34,370 nucleotides of DNA, taken from assembly GCA_030066295.1 (NCBI GenBank), contig JASJBX010000033.1, positions 1 through 34,370 of the forward strand, read 5' to 3'. This document shows, piece by piece, positions 1 through 8,216 of this stretch; positions within the stretch are counted from its first letter, which is position 1, and the number at the start of each line of letters is the position of its first letter. This DNA comes from Crocosphaera sp. (GTDB lineage Bacteria > Cyanobacteriota > Cyanobacteriia > Cyanobacteriales > Microcystaceae). The position numbers and the translations under genes are program-made. Below the pieces are notes generated by a model, which had not been told where the DNA came from, made no database searches, and saw nothing but the letters and a program-made list of their open reading frames with translations.

Positions 1-537
1 TTTTTGATTAAAATTAAAGCGTCCTAACCCTAAATATAAACCTTGAGGATTTTCCCCGGCAGGATAAGCAGTAATAGCAAATTGATAATTGCCACTCATT
101 TCGGGGTTACTTTTCGGTTTCATAGCAATAGTAAAGGTTTTTCCTGGGGGAATAGGAGGATCAAAAATCACTCCAATTGTATTATTATCAAGATTGCGTT
201 TCACCCTAGCAATATTTAAAGCATTATCTCTATTAACCGGTCTGCCTTCAAAAGCAATAGTATTATCCAAATAGAAATAAATGGTTTCTAATCCTTGAGT
301 TTGTTGAATAGTCAATTGTTGTAAAGATTCCCCAACATTCGTAGGCAAGTGAACTGTAAAGTAATAAGTTGCCCCTTGAACACGAATCCGACTTAAAGTC
401 GTTACTGCATTAAGTAGCTGGGGAGAATGATTAAATATAGTCTGATTATTTCCTACATTTAGGGCTAAAAGAGGAGAACTTAGAACAATACTGCTACTGA
501 TAATCCCTAAAATTGTTTTCAATCTTGGATGAATCAT
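1..537 (-). CDS. DUF2808 family secreted protein (3' end cut off by window edge)
   Basis: Reading the minus strand from the ATG at 537 gives 179 open codons with no stop before base 1, so the C-terminus is missing. The first ~26 residues (MIHPRLKTILGIISSSIVLS, then SPLLA) form a typical Sec signal peptide, so the protein is probably exported. The mature part contains the pattern seen in the cyanobacterial DUF2808 family: a beta-rich stretch with 'HLPTNVGESLQQLTI', 'GRPVNR', 'DPPIPPGKTFTIAMKP' and 'YPAGENPQGLYLGLGRF'. The family is usually under 200 residues, so only a few residues are likely lost. Function is unknown. The Shine-Dalgarno is weak. It lies 75 bp downstream of pnp on the same strand but behind a strong terminator, so it is probably transcribed on its own. 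Confidence 0.8.
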   Translation of the reverse strand, partial: MIHPRLKTILGIISSSIVLSSPLLALNVGNNQTIFNHSPQLLNAVTTLSRIRVQGATYYFTVHLPTNVGESLQQLTIQQTQGLETIYFYLDNTIAFEGRPVNRDNALNIARVKRNLDNNTIGVIFDPPIPPGKTFTIAMKPKSNPEMSGNYQFAITAYPAGENPQGLYLGLGRFNFNQK

Positions 538-552
538 TATTATTTATCTCAG

Positions 553-582
553 AAAACAAAAACCGAGGTTAACCTCGGTTTC
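553..582 (-). terminator. Rho-independent terminator of pnp
   Basis: On the minus strand, AACCGAGG-TTAA-CCTCGGTT (bases 561-580) forms an 8-bp perfect stem with a 4-base loop, followed by TTTTTGTTTTC. It starts about 30 bases after the pnp stop codon, where an intrinsic terminator is expected. Confidence 0.85.
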
Positions 583-612
583 CATTGTACTGATTATTTT
601 TCGTCTTCTAAG

Positions 613-2760
613 TTAGAAGGTTCTACGAACAGCGGCCGCTTCATCGGGATGAATACCCAAACGAGTTAAATTAAGGCGGCCTTTATTGTCGATTTCACGC
701 ACCTTGACCACCACTTCATCGCCGACAGCCACCTCTTCTTCTACTTTACCCACACGCCTTTCAGCCAACTGGGAAATGTGGATCATACCTTCTTTTCCGG
801 GTAAGACCTCCACAAATGCCCCAATGGGAATAATGCGGGTGACACGACCTAAATACACTTCCCCTTCGTTCAGTTTACGAGTCATGTTAAAAATGAGATC
901 CCGGGCCCGTTCTGCCTTTTTCGCTTGAATGGCAGCAATGGTAACCGTTCCATCATCGGCGATATCAATTTTTGAGCCGGTTTGTTCGGTAATACTCTTA
1001 ATGGTCTTACCACCTGGTCCAATCACTAAGCCAATCTGTTCGGGATCAATTTTCATGGTCAATAGACGGGGGGCAAAGGGAGATAGATCCGGACGGGGCT
1101 GATCGATGGTAGCCAGCATTTTATCAAGGATATGTAACCGGGCGGGTAACGCCTGTTCAATGGCCTTAGCCACAATATCCATGGTCAGGCCCGTAATCTT
1201 CATATCCATTTGCAAAGCAGTGATACCAGTATCGGTTCCTGCCACCTTGAAGTCCATATCCCCTAAAAAGTCTTCAATACCTTGAATATCGGTGAGGATA
1301 CGCACCTCTTTCCCTTCTCGGATCAATCCCATGGCTGCCCCACTCACCGGTTTGGTAATGGGAACCCCCGCATCCATCAGGGCCAAAGTAGAACCACAGA
1401 CAGACCCCATGGAAGTCGAACCATTAGACGAAACCACTTCGGAAACCACCCGAACCACGTAGGGAAATTCCTCTTGAGGGGGTAAAACAGGGGTAATAGC
1501 CCGTTCTGCTAAGGCCCCGTGACCAATTTCTCGACGGCCTGGGGACCGCAGGGGTTTGGTTTCTCCCACAGAAAAAGGCGGGAAGTTATAGTGATGTAGA
1601 TAGCGTTTTTCGTCTTCAGGATGGAGATCGTCTCCTAAATCTTGGGCATCTCCTGGGGTTCCTAGGGTGGCCAAAGAAAAGACTTGGGTCAGTCCTCTGG
1701 TGAATAACGCGCTACCATGTACTCGGGGGGGTAGGAGTGACACTCGACAGGAAATAGGCCGCACTTCATCCAGTTTACGACCATCCACACGGATACCTTC
1801 ATCGACGATCTGTGATCGCATCAACTTTTTGGTTAACCCTTTGTAGAGGTTGCCTACAGCTTTAGGATCTTCGCTGGTGGCCAGTTTAATGGGGTCTTCT
1901 TCTGGCAGTTCAACGATCGCTTCTTCAATGGCTGTTTCTTTGATGTTATCGAGTTCCGTATCCCGTTGTTCTTTACCGAGATCGTACTGGACGAGAACCT
2001 TTTTGATGGAGTCTGCCGCGCGATCGCTGATAAATTTTTCTAACGCTTCATCCGCCGTTGGGGGTTCGGCCTTGACCAACTCCATGCCCAACTCTTCCAT
2101 AATGTCGTATTGGGCGCCGATCAAATCTCTGACCGCTTCGTAGCCAAAATCAATGGCTTCGATGATGTCTTGTTCCGGGAGTTGGTTGGCCCCCGCTTCC
2201 ACCATCACCACTCCATCTGGACTACCGGCGACCACGAGATCAAGATCCCCGCTTTCGACTTCTCGGTAGGTAGGATTGATAATAAAGTCATCCCCTATTA
2301 ACCCGACTCTCACTGCAGCCATGGGTCCATAGAAGGGGATTTTGGCCTGAATGACAGCAATAGAAGCCCCGGTCACCGCCAAAACGTCGGGGGGAACTTC
2401 CTCATCCATCGATAGGGTTGTCGCGATGATCTGGATGTCATTACGCCACCAATGAGGAAATAGGGGACGGAGGGGGCGATCAATCAAACGACTAATGAGG
2501 ATTGCCCGTTCTGGGGGACGGCCTTCCCGTCGTAAAAATCCCCCTGGAATACGCCCAGCAGCATACAGTCTCTCTTCATAATCCACCGTCAAGGGTAAAA
2601 AGTCGATGCCTTCTCTTCCTTTCGTTGTTGTTGCTGTCACCAAAACTGCCGTATCTCCGGACTGAATCAAGACTGCCCCGCCAGCTTGAGGGGCCAACAA
2701 TCCTAGCTTTAGTCGAATATCCCGTCCGTCAAAAGATATTGACTTGTCAAACTCTTGCAT
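613..2760 (-). CDS. pnp: Polyribonucleotide nucleotidyltransferase (PNPase)
   Basis: This 715-residue protein is full length for PNPase, a phosphorolytic 3'-5' exoribonuclease that also adds heteropolymeric tails in cyanobacteria. Domains in order: first RNase PH-like domain (about 12-145, with [20 protein letters not shown]), an all-helical linker, the second catalytic RNase PH-like domain (about 325-545, with [14 protein letters not shown]), a KH domain (about 565-620, GPGGKTIK loop) and an S1 domain (about 632-705, [20 protein letters not shown]). It ends soon after the S1 domain with no long acidic tail. The ATG at 2760 is preceded by AAAAGGAACC as a moderate ribosome binding site. Its 3' end carries the terminator at 553-582. 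It most likely acts in the cytoplasm in mRNA decay; cyanobacterial RNase E is known to recruit PNPase. Confidence 0.97.
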   Translation of the reverse strand: MQEFDKSISFDGRDIRLKLGLLAPQAGGAVLIQSGDTAVLVTATTTKGREGIDFLPLTVDYEERLYAAGRIPGGFLRREGRPPERAILISRLIDRPLRPLFPHWWRNDIQIIATTLSMDEEVPPDVLAVTGASIAVIQAKIPFYGPMAAVRVGLIGDDFIINPTYREVESGDLDLVVAGSPDGVVMVEAGANQLPEQDIIEAIDFGYEAVRDLIGAQYDIMEELGMELVKAEPPTADEALEKFISDRAADSIKKVLVQYDLGKEQRDTELDNIKETAIEEAIVELPEEDPIKLATSEDPKAVGNLYKGLTKKLMRSQIVDEGIRVDGRKLDEVRPISCRVSLLPPRVHGSALFTRGLTQVFSLATLGTPGDAQDLGDDLHPEDEKRYLHHYNFPPFSVGETKPLRSPGRREIGHGALAERAITPVLPPQEEFPYVVRVVSEVVSSNGSTSMGSVCGSTLALMDAGVPITKPVSGAAMGLIREGKEVRILTDIQGIEDFLGDMDFKVAGTDTGITALQMDMKITGLTMDIVAKAIEQALPARLHILDKMLATIDQPRPDLSPFAPRLLTMKIDPEQIGLVIGPGGKTIKSITEQTGSKIDIADDGTVTIAAIQAKKAERARDLIFNMTRKLNEGEVYLGRVTRIIPIGAFVEVLPGKEGMIHISQLAERRVGKVEEEVAVGDEVVVKVREIDNKGRLNLTRLGIHPDEAAAVRRTF

Positions 2761-2878
2761 GTAGCGTTGGTTCCTTTTCTTTTATCACGTTTCTCTTTCT
2801 GTCGCAATCCTAACATTTTTAAGGAACTTGACGCGATGGTTTGATCGATAGTTCATAAAAATATAGTCTTATCGTTGC

Positions 2879-4150
2879 TTATTCCTCGCTTTGGAGAATC
2901 GTTTTAGATACGATACGGGTTTTCTTTCGTTGGGCCTCGCTCAGTTCTTCCCCTGCTTGCAATTGTGTGGCGTTGGTTTGCAAGACGGTAGCCGCGCTGT
3001 TATCCCCGAGTTGTAGGGCTGTTTTCGCTGCAGTTTGGAGTAAGGTGGCTGCCCCAAGGCGATCGCCCTGGTTTAACTTGGCTTCGGCTAACTGGGTTTG
3101 ACGATATTTGGCTAAGGTTAAAATAGATTTTTGGACGTTACCATCAACTTTTGGTTGATACACCCCCTGAACCTCGGCCGTTAGGGGAATTTTTGGCGAT
3201 AATAAGGCAGTTTGAGACAAAGCCGGATCATCATAACGCACTTGTACTGTGCCGATGGTATGATTTCCTGGCGGCAATTGATTAATATAGAGGTTAACCA
3301 AGATCACCCGCGCCTTATCGGTCATTAAATCTCCCAAACGAACAATATAGGTGTTTCCTTCCTGTTGGGGGTTTAGTTCGACGGTTTCGGGTTCCACTTG
3401 GGCAATGGGTTTAAACGAGGCCAGATGTACTTCGGTAATCAATTCTAAGCAGAGATAAGCATTGGTTAACCCCACAGACTGAATACGGCTAAATAGACGA
3501 CTAAACTCTGTTAACGCTTGTTCCGGTTGTTCAATATAACAGAGAGTTCCCCCCACTGCGTCGGCGATGCTTTCTAAGACATCTTGATTCCAATGATTGC
3601 CAAACCCTAAGGTATTGAGGGTAATGTTGTATTCTGCTGCTACTTGGGCTAGTTTCAAACAGCGTTCATTATCACCGTGTTCGTTTTCTCCATCGGTCAA
3701 TAAAAAGATTTGAGAAACCCGATCATCTTTTCCTAGGGCTACTTCTTTGATCCCTAGCTTCATCCCTTCATCAATGCAGGTTCCCCCTTCTGCTTTGAGG
3801 CGTTTGATCTCTTGTTTGACGGTGTCAATGTCATCAACAGGCTGATTAGGAACAATTACTTTTGCTCGATGATCAAAGGCCACCACCGACAGGCGATCGC
3901 CAGGACCCAATCCTTCCACTAAGCGCATGGCTGCTTCTTTGACAGTTTTCATCGGTTTCCCTGTCATTGACCCACTATGATCTAAAATTAATCCTAAATT
4001 CAAGGGAAGGGTGCGACCTCGAAGAGAGCCGCTTTGCGCTGCGCTGCTTTCGGTAACAGCAGACAGAGATATGGCCACTTGTCGTTGGGTGTTGCTTTGA
4101 TTCGCATCAATATGACTATCGTTTAAGGCACTTTTCAGGTTAACTTTCAT
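2879..4150 (-). CDS. von Willebrand factor A (VWA) domain protein
   Basis: The protein is 423 residues from the ATG at 4150; a GTG directly before it (4153) is in frame but less likely. A VWA domain fills residues ~45-230. The metal-ion-dependent adhesion site is intact: DHSGSM (D57, S59, S61), the threonine in GGTCIDEGM, and the aspartate in LLTDGENE. The C-terminal half is beta-rich and then helical, with 'TLAKYRQTQLAEAKLNQGD', resembling the back half of other cyanobacterial VWA proteins. There is no signal peptide or transmembrane segment, so it is probably cytosolic. VWA proteins of this type bind partner proteins through a metal ion; the partner here is unknown. It is 118 bp upstream of pnp on the same strand, but I see no firm operon evidence. 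It is divergent from the gene at 4287. Confidence 0.85.
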   Translation of the reverse strand: MKVNLKSALNDSHIDANQSNTQRQVAISLSAVTESSAAQSGSLRGRTLPLNLGLILDHSGSMTGKPMKTVKEAAMRLVEGLGPGDRLSVVAFDHRAKVIVPNQPVDDIDTVKQEIKRLKAEGGTCIDEGMKLGIKEVALGKDDRVSQIFLLTDGENEHGDNERCLKLAQVAAEYNITLNTLGFGNHWNQDVLESIADAVGGTLCYIEQPEQALTEFSRLFSRIQSVGLTNAYLCLELITEVHLASFKPIAQVEPETVELNPQQEGNTYIVRLGDLMTDKARVILVNLYINQLPPGNHTIGTVQVRYDDPALSQTALLSPKIPLTAEVQGVYQPKVDGNVQKSILTLAKYRQTQLAEAKLNQGDRLGAATLLQTAAKTALQLGDNSAATVLQTNATQLQAGEELSEAQRKKTRIVSKTILQSEE

Positions 4151-4200
4151 CACAAGACATCAACATACTCCCAGCAGGTGTCCGTCAAGGCCACACTAGA

Positions 4201-4209
4201 ATTCTAGCA
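4201..4209 (-). promoter_or_regulatory. Extended -10 promoter candidate for the VWA gene, overlapping a palindrome
   Basis: On the minus strand the sequence reads TGC-TAGAAT, an extended -10 element about 50 bases upstream of the VWA start codon. No convincing -35 is visible. It overlaps the 12-bp perfect palindrome CTAGAATTCTAG (4196-4207), which could be an operator or chance. Confidence 0.4.
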
Positions 4210-4286
4210 CAATTACACCTCTTCGGGCGGGGTTTTAGACCCATCATAATAGATAATAGATAAAGATAGTTATAGAGATATTAGGA

Positions 4287-5279
4287 ATGAGTAGTCATCA
4301 GACCATGAAAGTCGGTATATTAGGCTTCGGGGGACTTGGACAAGCCGCGACTAAAGTCCTCGCCCCAAAGCAAGAAATGACTTGGGTTGCAGCAGCCGAT
4401 CTCAACGGTTATGCTTTCTGTGAACAAGGATTAAATCCCGAAACAGCGATCGCTACTTATGCTCAACAGGGATCAATCGCTTATTTAAACCCCTACGGCA
4501 CTCTCAGCAACCATAGTATCAAAGACCTCCTACAAACAGCCAAGGTAGATGGCTATTTTCTAGCCCTTCCTAACCTTCCTAACACTTTCATGGCTGATGT
4601 GGCAAGACAGTTTATTGCTTCGGGGTGGAAAGGGGTGTTAGTAGATGCCCTCAAGCGAACCAGTGCGGTTGAACAACTGCTACAATTACAAGGAGATTTG
4701 CGATCGGCTGGCATTACTTACATGACCGGTTGTGGTGCTACCCCTGGCCTGTTAACGGCTGCGGCTGCCGTTGCTGCTCAAAGTTATCATGAGATCCACA
4801 GTGTTAAAATTACCTTCGGTGTGGGTATTGCTAACTGGGAAGCCTATCGCGCTACCATTAGAGAGGATATCGCCCATTTACCAGGGTTTGATGTGGATAA
4901 AGCTAAAGGGATGAGTGATGCTCAAGTAGAAGCTTTCCTCGATCAAACTAACGGCATCCTGACTCTGGAAAATATGGAACACGCCGATGATATTATGTTG
5001 GAGTTGGCTGGTATTTGTTCCCGCGATCGCGTGACGGTTGGGGGTGTGGTGGATACTCGCAACCCGAAAAAACCTTTAAGTACCAACGTTCAAATTACAG
5101 GCCGCACCTTTGAAGGGAAAATCTCTACCCATACCTTTACGTTAGGGGATGAAACCAGTATGGCTGCTAATGTTTGTGGGCCAGCTTTCGGTTATCTTAA
5201 AGCTGGGTTATCTCTACATCGCCGTGGTATTCATGGCTTATTCACTGCAGCCGAAATAATGCCTCATTTCGTCAAATAA
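4287..5279 (+). CDS. Saccharopine dehydrogenase-like NAD(P)-binding oxidoreductase
   Basis: This 330-residue protein has an N-terminal Rossmann nucleotide-binding motif ([12 protein letters not shown], residues ~10-21), followed by a region typical of the saccharopine dehydrogenase/homoserine dehydrogenase-like superfamily ('[17 protein letters not shown]', '[18 protein letters not shown]'). It is soluble, with no signal peptide. Its substrate cannot be deduced; classical lysine-degrading saccharopine dehydrogenase is longer, and cyanobacteria make lysine by the diaminopimelate route, so the family name should not be read as its function. The ATG at 4287 sits directly after TTAGGA, which is too close for a normal Shine-Dalgarno; the second ATG (4305, [10 protein letters not shown]) is an alternative start. 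No terminator with a T-run follows, only the inverted repeat at 5290. Confidence 0.75.
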   Translation: MSSHQTMKVGILGFGGLGQAATKVLAPKQEMTWVAAADLNGYAFCEQGLNPETAIATYAQQGSIAYLNPYGTLSNHSIKDLLQTAKVDGYFLALPNLPNTFMADVARQFIASGWKGVLVDALKRTSAVEQLLQLQGDLRSAGITYMTGCGATPGLLTAAAAVAAQSYHEIHSVKITFGVGIANWEAYRATIREDIAHLPGFDVDKAKGMSDAQVEAFLDQTNGILTLENMEHADDIMLELAGICSRDRVTVGGVVDTRNPKKPLSTNVQITGRTFEGKISTHTFTLGDETSMAANVCGPAFGYLKAGLSLHRRGIHGLFTAAEIMPHFVK

Positions 5280-5289
5280 AAGGAAATTC

Positions 5290-5341
5290 AAAATGTATAA
5301 TTTAGAATTAAGAAAAAGTTAAATTCTAAATTATACATTTT
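5290..5341. repeat. 20-bp perfect inverted repeat (long AT-rich hairpin)
   Basis: The arms 5290-5309 (AAAATGTATAATTTAGAATT) and 5322-5341 are exact reverse complements, separated by a 12-base loop. The hairpin starts 10 bases after the stop codon of the gene at 4287. It could stop transcription or protect the 3' end, but it has no following T-run on the plus strand. It may be a copy of a dispersed genomic palindrome. Confidence 0.85.
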
Positions 5342-5459
5342 CGTCTGTCTCTCCAGACTATTTCCTCTTCTATTAGGCTTTTACGAACTATTTAATCCTG
5401 CTATAATTGGAGTAAATAACAGAATAGCTGAGGACTTGTCTGCCTAGTTTCTTAACACC

Positions 5460-5681
5460 AATTGTAACGGTTCGTGCTTCGATGTTAGTCAAGCATCTTT
5501 TCCCAGTGCGAAAGATTGGAACTTCCTCAAAAAAATCCTAAAAGCTACTTATCAAGAAACATTTCGGGAGCATTGATCAAGGGCGAAAGATGCCTTCTTT
5601 GAAGCAGGAGATCATCAAAAAATTGCCATTAATTTAATAGATGAGCGGGGCGATAAGTTGTTAGTTGTTAAAAATAAATAG
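5460..5681 (+). pseudogene. Probable gene remnant, C-terminal end of an unidentified (perhaps DNA methyltransferase-like) protein
   Basis: One frame (codon positions ending in the TAG at 5679-5681) reads as plausible protein on both sides of a single TGA at 5574. Before it: AKDWNFLKKILKATYQETF, then REH. After it: SRAKDAFFEAGDHQKIAINL followed by IDERGDKLLVVKNK. The second half has the feel of the short C-terminal beta unit ('H..IAV.v.DdRG.e.l.v') found at the end of some adenine DNA methyltransferases and restriction-associated helicases; this is recall of a pattern, not a match I could test. No start codon or ribosome binding site is visible and the frame is broken, so it is more likely decayed than expressed. 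It lies in an AT-rich accessory patch 11 bases before the gene at 5693. Confidence 0.35.
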
Positions 5682-5692
5682 GAAGTGAGATC

Positions 5693-6361
5693 ATGACTAA
5701 TAATCCCCAAAAAAAAGGAATAATCAAAGCAGTTTTAGACGCAATTAAAGAGGAAGAGAAACTCATACAAGCTTTGCTAGGTATTGGAACAATGCTCACT
5801 GCTACTTTTACAGCAGGTATTGCTTTCAGACAAATAATACAAGTTTGTTTGGATCGTCCTGAATATAATGCCTTGACTGAAAAGGTTAATAAAACAGATC
5901 AATTAATAGCACAAAATGCAACTCTTAAGGAGAGTAAAGTAGAATTAGAAAGCAAAAATAGTGAGTTAATAGACAAAAACCAAGAACTGGAACAAAGAAT
6001 AGCTACATTGATTAATTGTACTGGAAGTATAACCGAACCATCTGATGGTGCAACAGTTAGTAGGGAACCAAACATAACCATTTCAGTGGGAAACTGTAGT
6101 CAAACAAGAGTTTGGTTAGTTGCTATCCCTAATGCTGAAAATGATACAGGCAATGATTGTTATCTGATAGGAGAAGCGGTTAAAGGACAAACTTCTCAAA
6201 TGAATGCTCATCCTTTACAGCAATCAAAACCTTATATTGTTCGGCTGTTTAAAAATAGTGAAAATATCACCGACATTCCTAGAAATTCAACAGACGGATA
6301 TTCCTGTAGTGCTATAGGAGCTTCTGATTCACTGGATGAAGTACAGCTTATTGTTAACTAA
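5693..6361 (+). CDS. Hypothetical membrane-anchored coiled-coil protein
   Basis: This 222-residue protein matches no family I recognise. From N to C it shows a charged cytosolic start rich in lysine, one hydrophobic segment (about residues 25-48, ALLGIGTMLTATFTAGIAF), a coiled coil (about 58-103, with repeated ES-K-ELE-KN-EL), and a compact beta-rich C-terminal domain of ~110 residues with four cysteines (CTGSITEPSDGATV, VGNCSQTRVWLV, NDCYLIGE, GYSCSAIG). The 'ITEPSDGATVSREPNITISV' start of that domain resembles bacterial Ig-like or carbohydrate-binding beta sandwiches that follow a proline-rich junction. A good ribosome binding site (AGGAAGTGAG) precedes the ATG. Base composition is more AT-rich than the flanking leuB and the oxidoreductase gene, which suggests an accessory gene. 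Confidence 0.7.
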   Translation: MTNNPQKKGIIKAVLDAIKEEEKLIQALLGIGTMLTATFTAGIAFRQIIQVCLDRPEYNALTEKVNKTDQLIAQNATLKESKVELESKNSELIDKNQELEQRIATLINCTGSITEPSDGATVSREPNITISVGNCSQTRVWLVAIPNAENDTGNDCYLIGEAVKGQTSQMNAHPLQQSKPYIVRLFKNSENITDIPRNSTDGYSCSAIGASDSLDEVQLIVN

Positions 6362-6383
6362 GAATGGGGTTGTCTTGAATGCC

Positions 6384-6416
6384 AATAACAAAGGAGCAAG
6401 CTGTCAAGCTTGCTCC
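6384..6416 (-). terminator. Terminator of tRNA-Glu
   Basis: GGAGCAAGC (6393-6401) and GCTTGCTCC (6408-6416) form a 9-bp perfect stem with a 6-base loop. Read on the minus strand it is followed by TTTGTTATT, and it begins 8 bases after the 3' end of the tRNA. It may also limit read-through from the plus-strand gene ending at 6361. Confidence 0.75.
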
Positions 6417-6423
6417 TCTCAAA

Positions 6424-6496
6424 TACCCCCAAGGGAATTTGAATCCCTGTCGCCTCCGTGAAAGGGAGGTGTCCTAGGCCACTAGACGATGGGGGC
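6424..6496 (-). tRNA. tRNA-Glu (anticodon UUC)
   Basis: The minus strand folds as a 73-base cloverleaf: acceptor GCCCCCA with TGGGGGT, D arm in CGTCTAGTGGCCTAGGACA, anticodon stem CTCCC/GGAG around the loop with anticodon TTC, and T arm GGGAA/TTCCC with loop TTCAAAT. CCA is not encoded, as usual in cyanobacteria. Besides translation, tRNA-Glu(UUC) is the substrate of glutamyl-tRNA reductase, so it also feeds chlorophyll and haem synthesis through the C5 pathway (established knowledge). Confidence 0.95.
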
Positions 6497-6518
6497 TTGT
6501 ATTTTCCAGACCTTTACT

Positions 6519-6547
6519 AATATAACAAGGGTTTTTGTCAGTGTCAA
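6519..6547 (-). promoter_or_regulatory. Sigma-70 type promoter of tRNA-Glu
   Basis: On the minus strand, TTGACA (6542-6547) and TATATT (6519-6524) are separated by exactly 17 bases. This is close to the ideal consensus and would start transcription about 15 bases before the mature tRNA. The strength fits a tRNA needed for both protein and tetrapyrrole synthesis. Confidence 0.8.
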
Positions 6548-6567
6548 CAGTTTTGAGAAAATTTTTT

Positions 6568-6595
6568 TTGACCGACTCTTATGGTAGAGTAAGAT
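6568..6595 (+). promoter_or_regulatory. Candidate leuB promoter
   Basis: TTGACC (6568-6573) and TAAGAT (6590-6595) with a 16-base spacer lie about 80 bases upstream of leuB. The match is moderate. A HIP1 site follows at about 6640 in the untranslated leader. Confidence 0.4.
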
Positions 6596-6677
6596 TGCTA
6601 GATGACTGGATATAGAGCGGAAACTAAAGCGTAACATTAGCGATCGCTCAGTAAAAAACTTAAAGAAGAACTAAACT

Positions 6678-7763
6678 ATGACGAGGCAATATCGCATTAC
6701 CCTACTGCCAGGGGATGGCATCGGCCCTGAAATTTTAGCTGTTACCGTTGATATCCTCAAAATTGTTGGTCAGCAGTTAGACATTGATTTTCACTTTCAA
6801 GAAGCCCTCATCGGTGGGGTAGCCATTGACGAAACAGGCAAGCCACTGCCCGAAGAAACCCTCAAGATGTGTCGCAGCAGCGACGCGGTGTTATTAGCTG
6901 CCATCGGTGGTTATAAATGGGATAATTTGCCCCGTGAACAACGGCCAGAAACTGGCTTATTGGCCATTCGTGCCGGACTGAACCTTTTTGCCAACCTAAG
7001 ACCCGCTACTATCTTACCTCAGTTAATCGATGCCTCTTCCCTCAAAGCGGACATTGTCAACGGGGTCGATATCATGGTCGTTCGAGAATTAACCGGCGGT
7101 ATCTATTTTGGGAAACCCAAGGGCATTTTTGAGACAGAAACCGGCGAAAAACGGGGAGTCAATACCATGGTTTATACCGAGTCAGAAGTAGATCGTATTG
7201 CCAAAGTCGCCTTTGAAACCGCGCAAAAACGCAGTGGTAAACTTTGTTCCGTAGATAAAGCTAACGTCTTAGATGTTTCTCAGTTATGGCGCGACCGCGT
7301 CACCTTAATGGCGGAAAAATACCCCGATGTGGAACTGTCTCATCTGTATGTGGATAACGCGGCCATGCAGTTAGTGCGTGAACCCAAACAGTTTGATACC
7401 ATTGTCACTGGGAATTTATTCGGGGATATTCTATCTGATGCTGCGGCCATGTTAACGGGGAGTATTGGAATGTTACCCTCAGCTAGTTTAGGCTTAGAAA
7501 AACCGGGGTTATTTGAACCAGTTCACGGTTCGGCCCCTGATATTGCCGGACAAGATAAAGCGAACCCCTTAGCCCAGGTTCTGAGTGCTGCGATGATGCT
7601 ACGCTACGGGTTAAATGAACCCAAAGCAGCGACCAAGTTAGAAAAAGCGGTTTTAGAAGCCTTAGCCCAGGGCTATCGCACAGGAGATATCATGTCTCCA
7701 GGAATGAAAGCAGTGGGCTGTAAAGGGATGGGAGAGGTTTTATTGAGAATATTGGAATCATAG
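6678..7763 (+). CDS. leuB: 3-isopropylmalate dehydrogenase
   Basis: This 361-residue protein is a full-length leucine biosynthesis enzyme that oxidises and decarboxylates 3-isopropylmalate to 2-oxoisocaproate with NAD+ and Mg2+. It starts with the family hallmark [11 protein letters not shown], has the substrate-loop region ([17 protein letters not shown]), [12 protein letters not shown] with the catalytic tyrosine, the lysine in SVDKANVL, the metal-binding signature [20 protein letters not shown], and the NAD-binding [14 protein letters not shown] near the end. These are all intact. The other leu genes are not nearby, so it is scattered from the pathway as is common in cyanobacteria. The start ATG has a modest AAGAAG ribosome binding site. 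Confidence 0.97.
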   Translation: MTRQYRITLLPGDGIGPEILAVTVDILKIVGQQLDIDFHFQEALIGGVAIDETGKPLPEETLKMCRSSDAVLLAAIGGYKWDNLPREQRPETGLLAIRAGLNLFANLRPATILPQLIDASSLKADIVNGVDIMVVRELTGGIYFGKPKGIFETETGEKRGVNTMVYTESEVDRIAKVAFETAQKRSGKLCSVDKANVLDVSQLWRDRVTLMAEKYPDVELSHLYVDNAAMQLVREPKQFDTIVTGNLFGDILSDAAAMLTGSIGMLPSASLGLEKPGLFEPVHGSAPDIAGQDKANPLAQVLSAAMMLRYGLNEPKAATKLEKAVLEALAQGYRTGDIMSPGMKAVGCKGMGEVLLRILES

Positions 7764-7850
7764 TGAGGGGTTTTTCCGTCCTTTGATCTGTATTCTTTGG
7801 ATTATTATATTAAAGACAAACCTCGATAACCCTGTGAGGAGATGACAATT

Positions 7851-8108
7851 ATGGCCTATACACCTCAAATTAACGACTCCAGACCACAAGGGATGGACTC
7901 TACCATTATTTTAGATCCAACTTTGTTGCGGGCAGCCCAAAGGATTTATCGTACTTATTGTATGTTACATCCCAGAAACGCTAAGCGACCTTACGGTATT
8001 GCTATCCATCGTAAAAGTTATCGAGGACAGTTAATTTTTCGCCATGACCCCGTTCTCTTGCCTGGAGAATGTTTTGTGCCGACAAAGCAATTAGAAGTGG
8101 AGATATGA
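7851..8108 (+). CDS. Small hypothetical protein (85 aa)
   Basis: Two in-frame ATGs exist, at 7842 and 7851. The GAGGAG ribosome binding site touches the first but is correctly spaced (9 bases) for the second, so the second is chosen: MAYTPQINDSRPQGMDSTII at the N-terminus. The protein is soluble, basic in the middle (RIYRTYCMLHPRNAKRPYGI) and has no domain I can name. It lies 87 bp after leuB on the same strand and may be cotranscribed with it. The strong ribosome binding site and ordinary composition argue that it is a real gene. Confidence 0.7.
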   Translation: MAYTPQINDSRPQGMDSTIILDPTLLRAAQRIYRTYCMLHPRNAKRPYGIAIHRKSYRGQLIFRHDPVLLPGECFVPTKQLEVEI

Positions 8109-8132
8109 CCGTTTAAAACAGATAACTCCAAC

Positions 8133-8155
8133 CTCTTATCATGAAGTAATAAGAG
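8133..8155 (+). terminator. Possible terminator hairpin between convergent genes
   Basis: CTCTTAT (8133-8139) and ATAAGAG (8149-8155) form a 7-bp stem in the gap between the small gene ending at 8108 and the convergent dihydroorotase gene. The following TATTTAGGG is a poor T-run. An outer 8-bp inverted repeat, ATGACCGT (8105-8112) with ACGGTCAT (about 8179-8186), encloses it. Confidence 0.35.
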
Positions 8156-8216
8156 TATTTAGGGTTAGGTTTGAGCTTGACGGTCATTTCTGGTTGATTG
8201 AATCACCTTTTATTGC

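Noticed and set aside
89-274. 61-residue plus-strand frame near the left edge
   Set aside because: Antisense to the DUF2808 gene, which has a signal peptide and family motifs on the minus strand.
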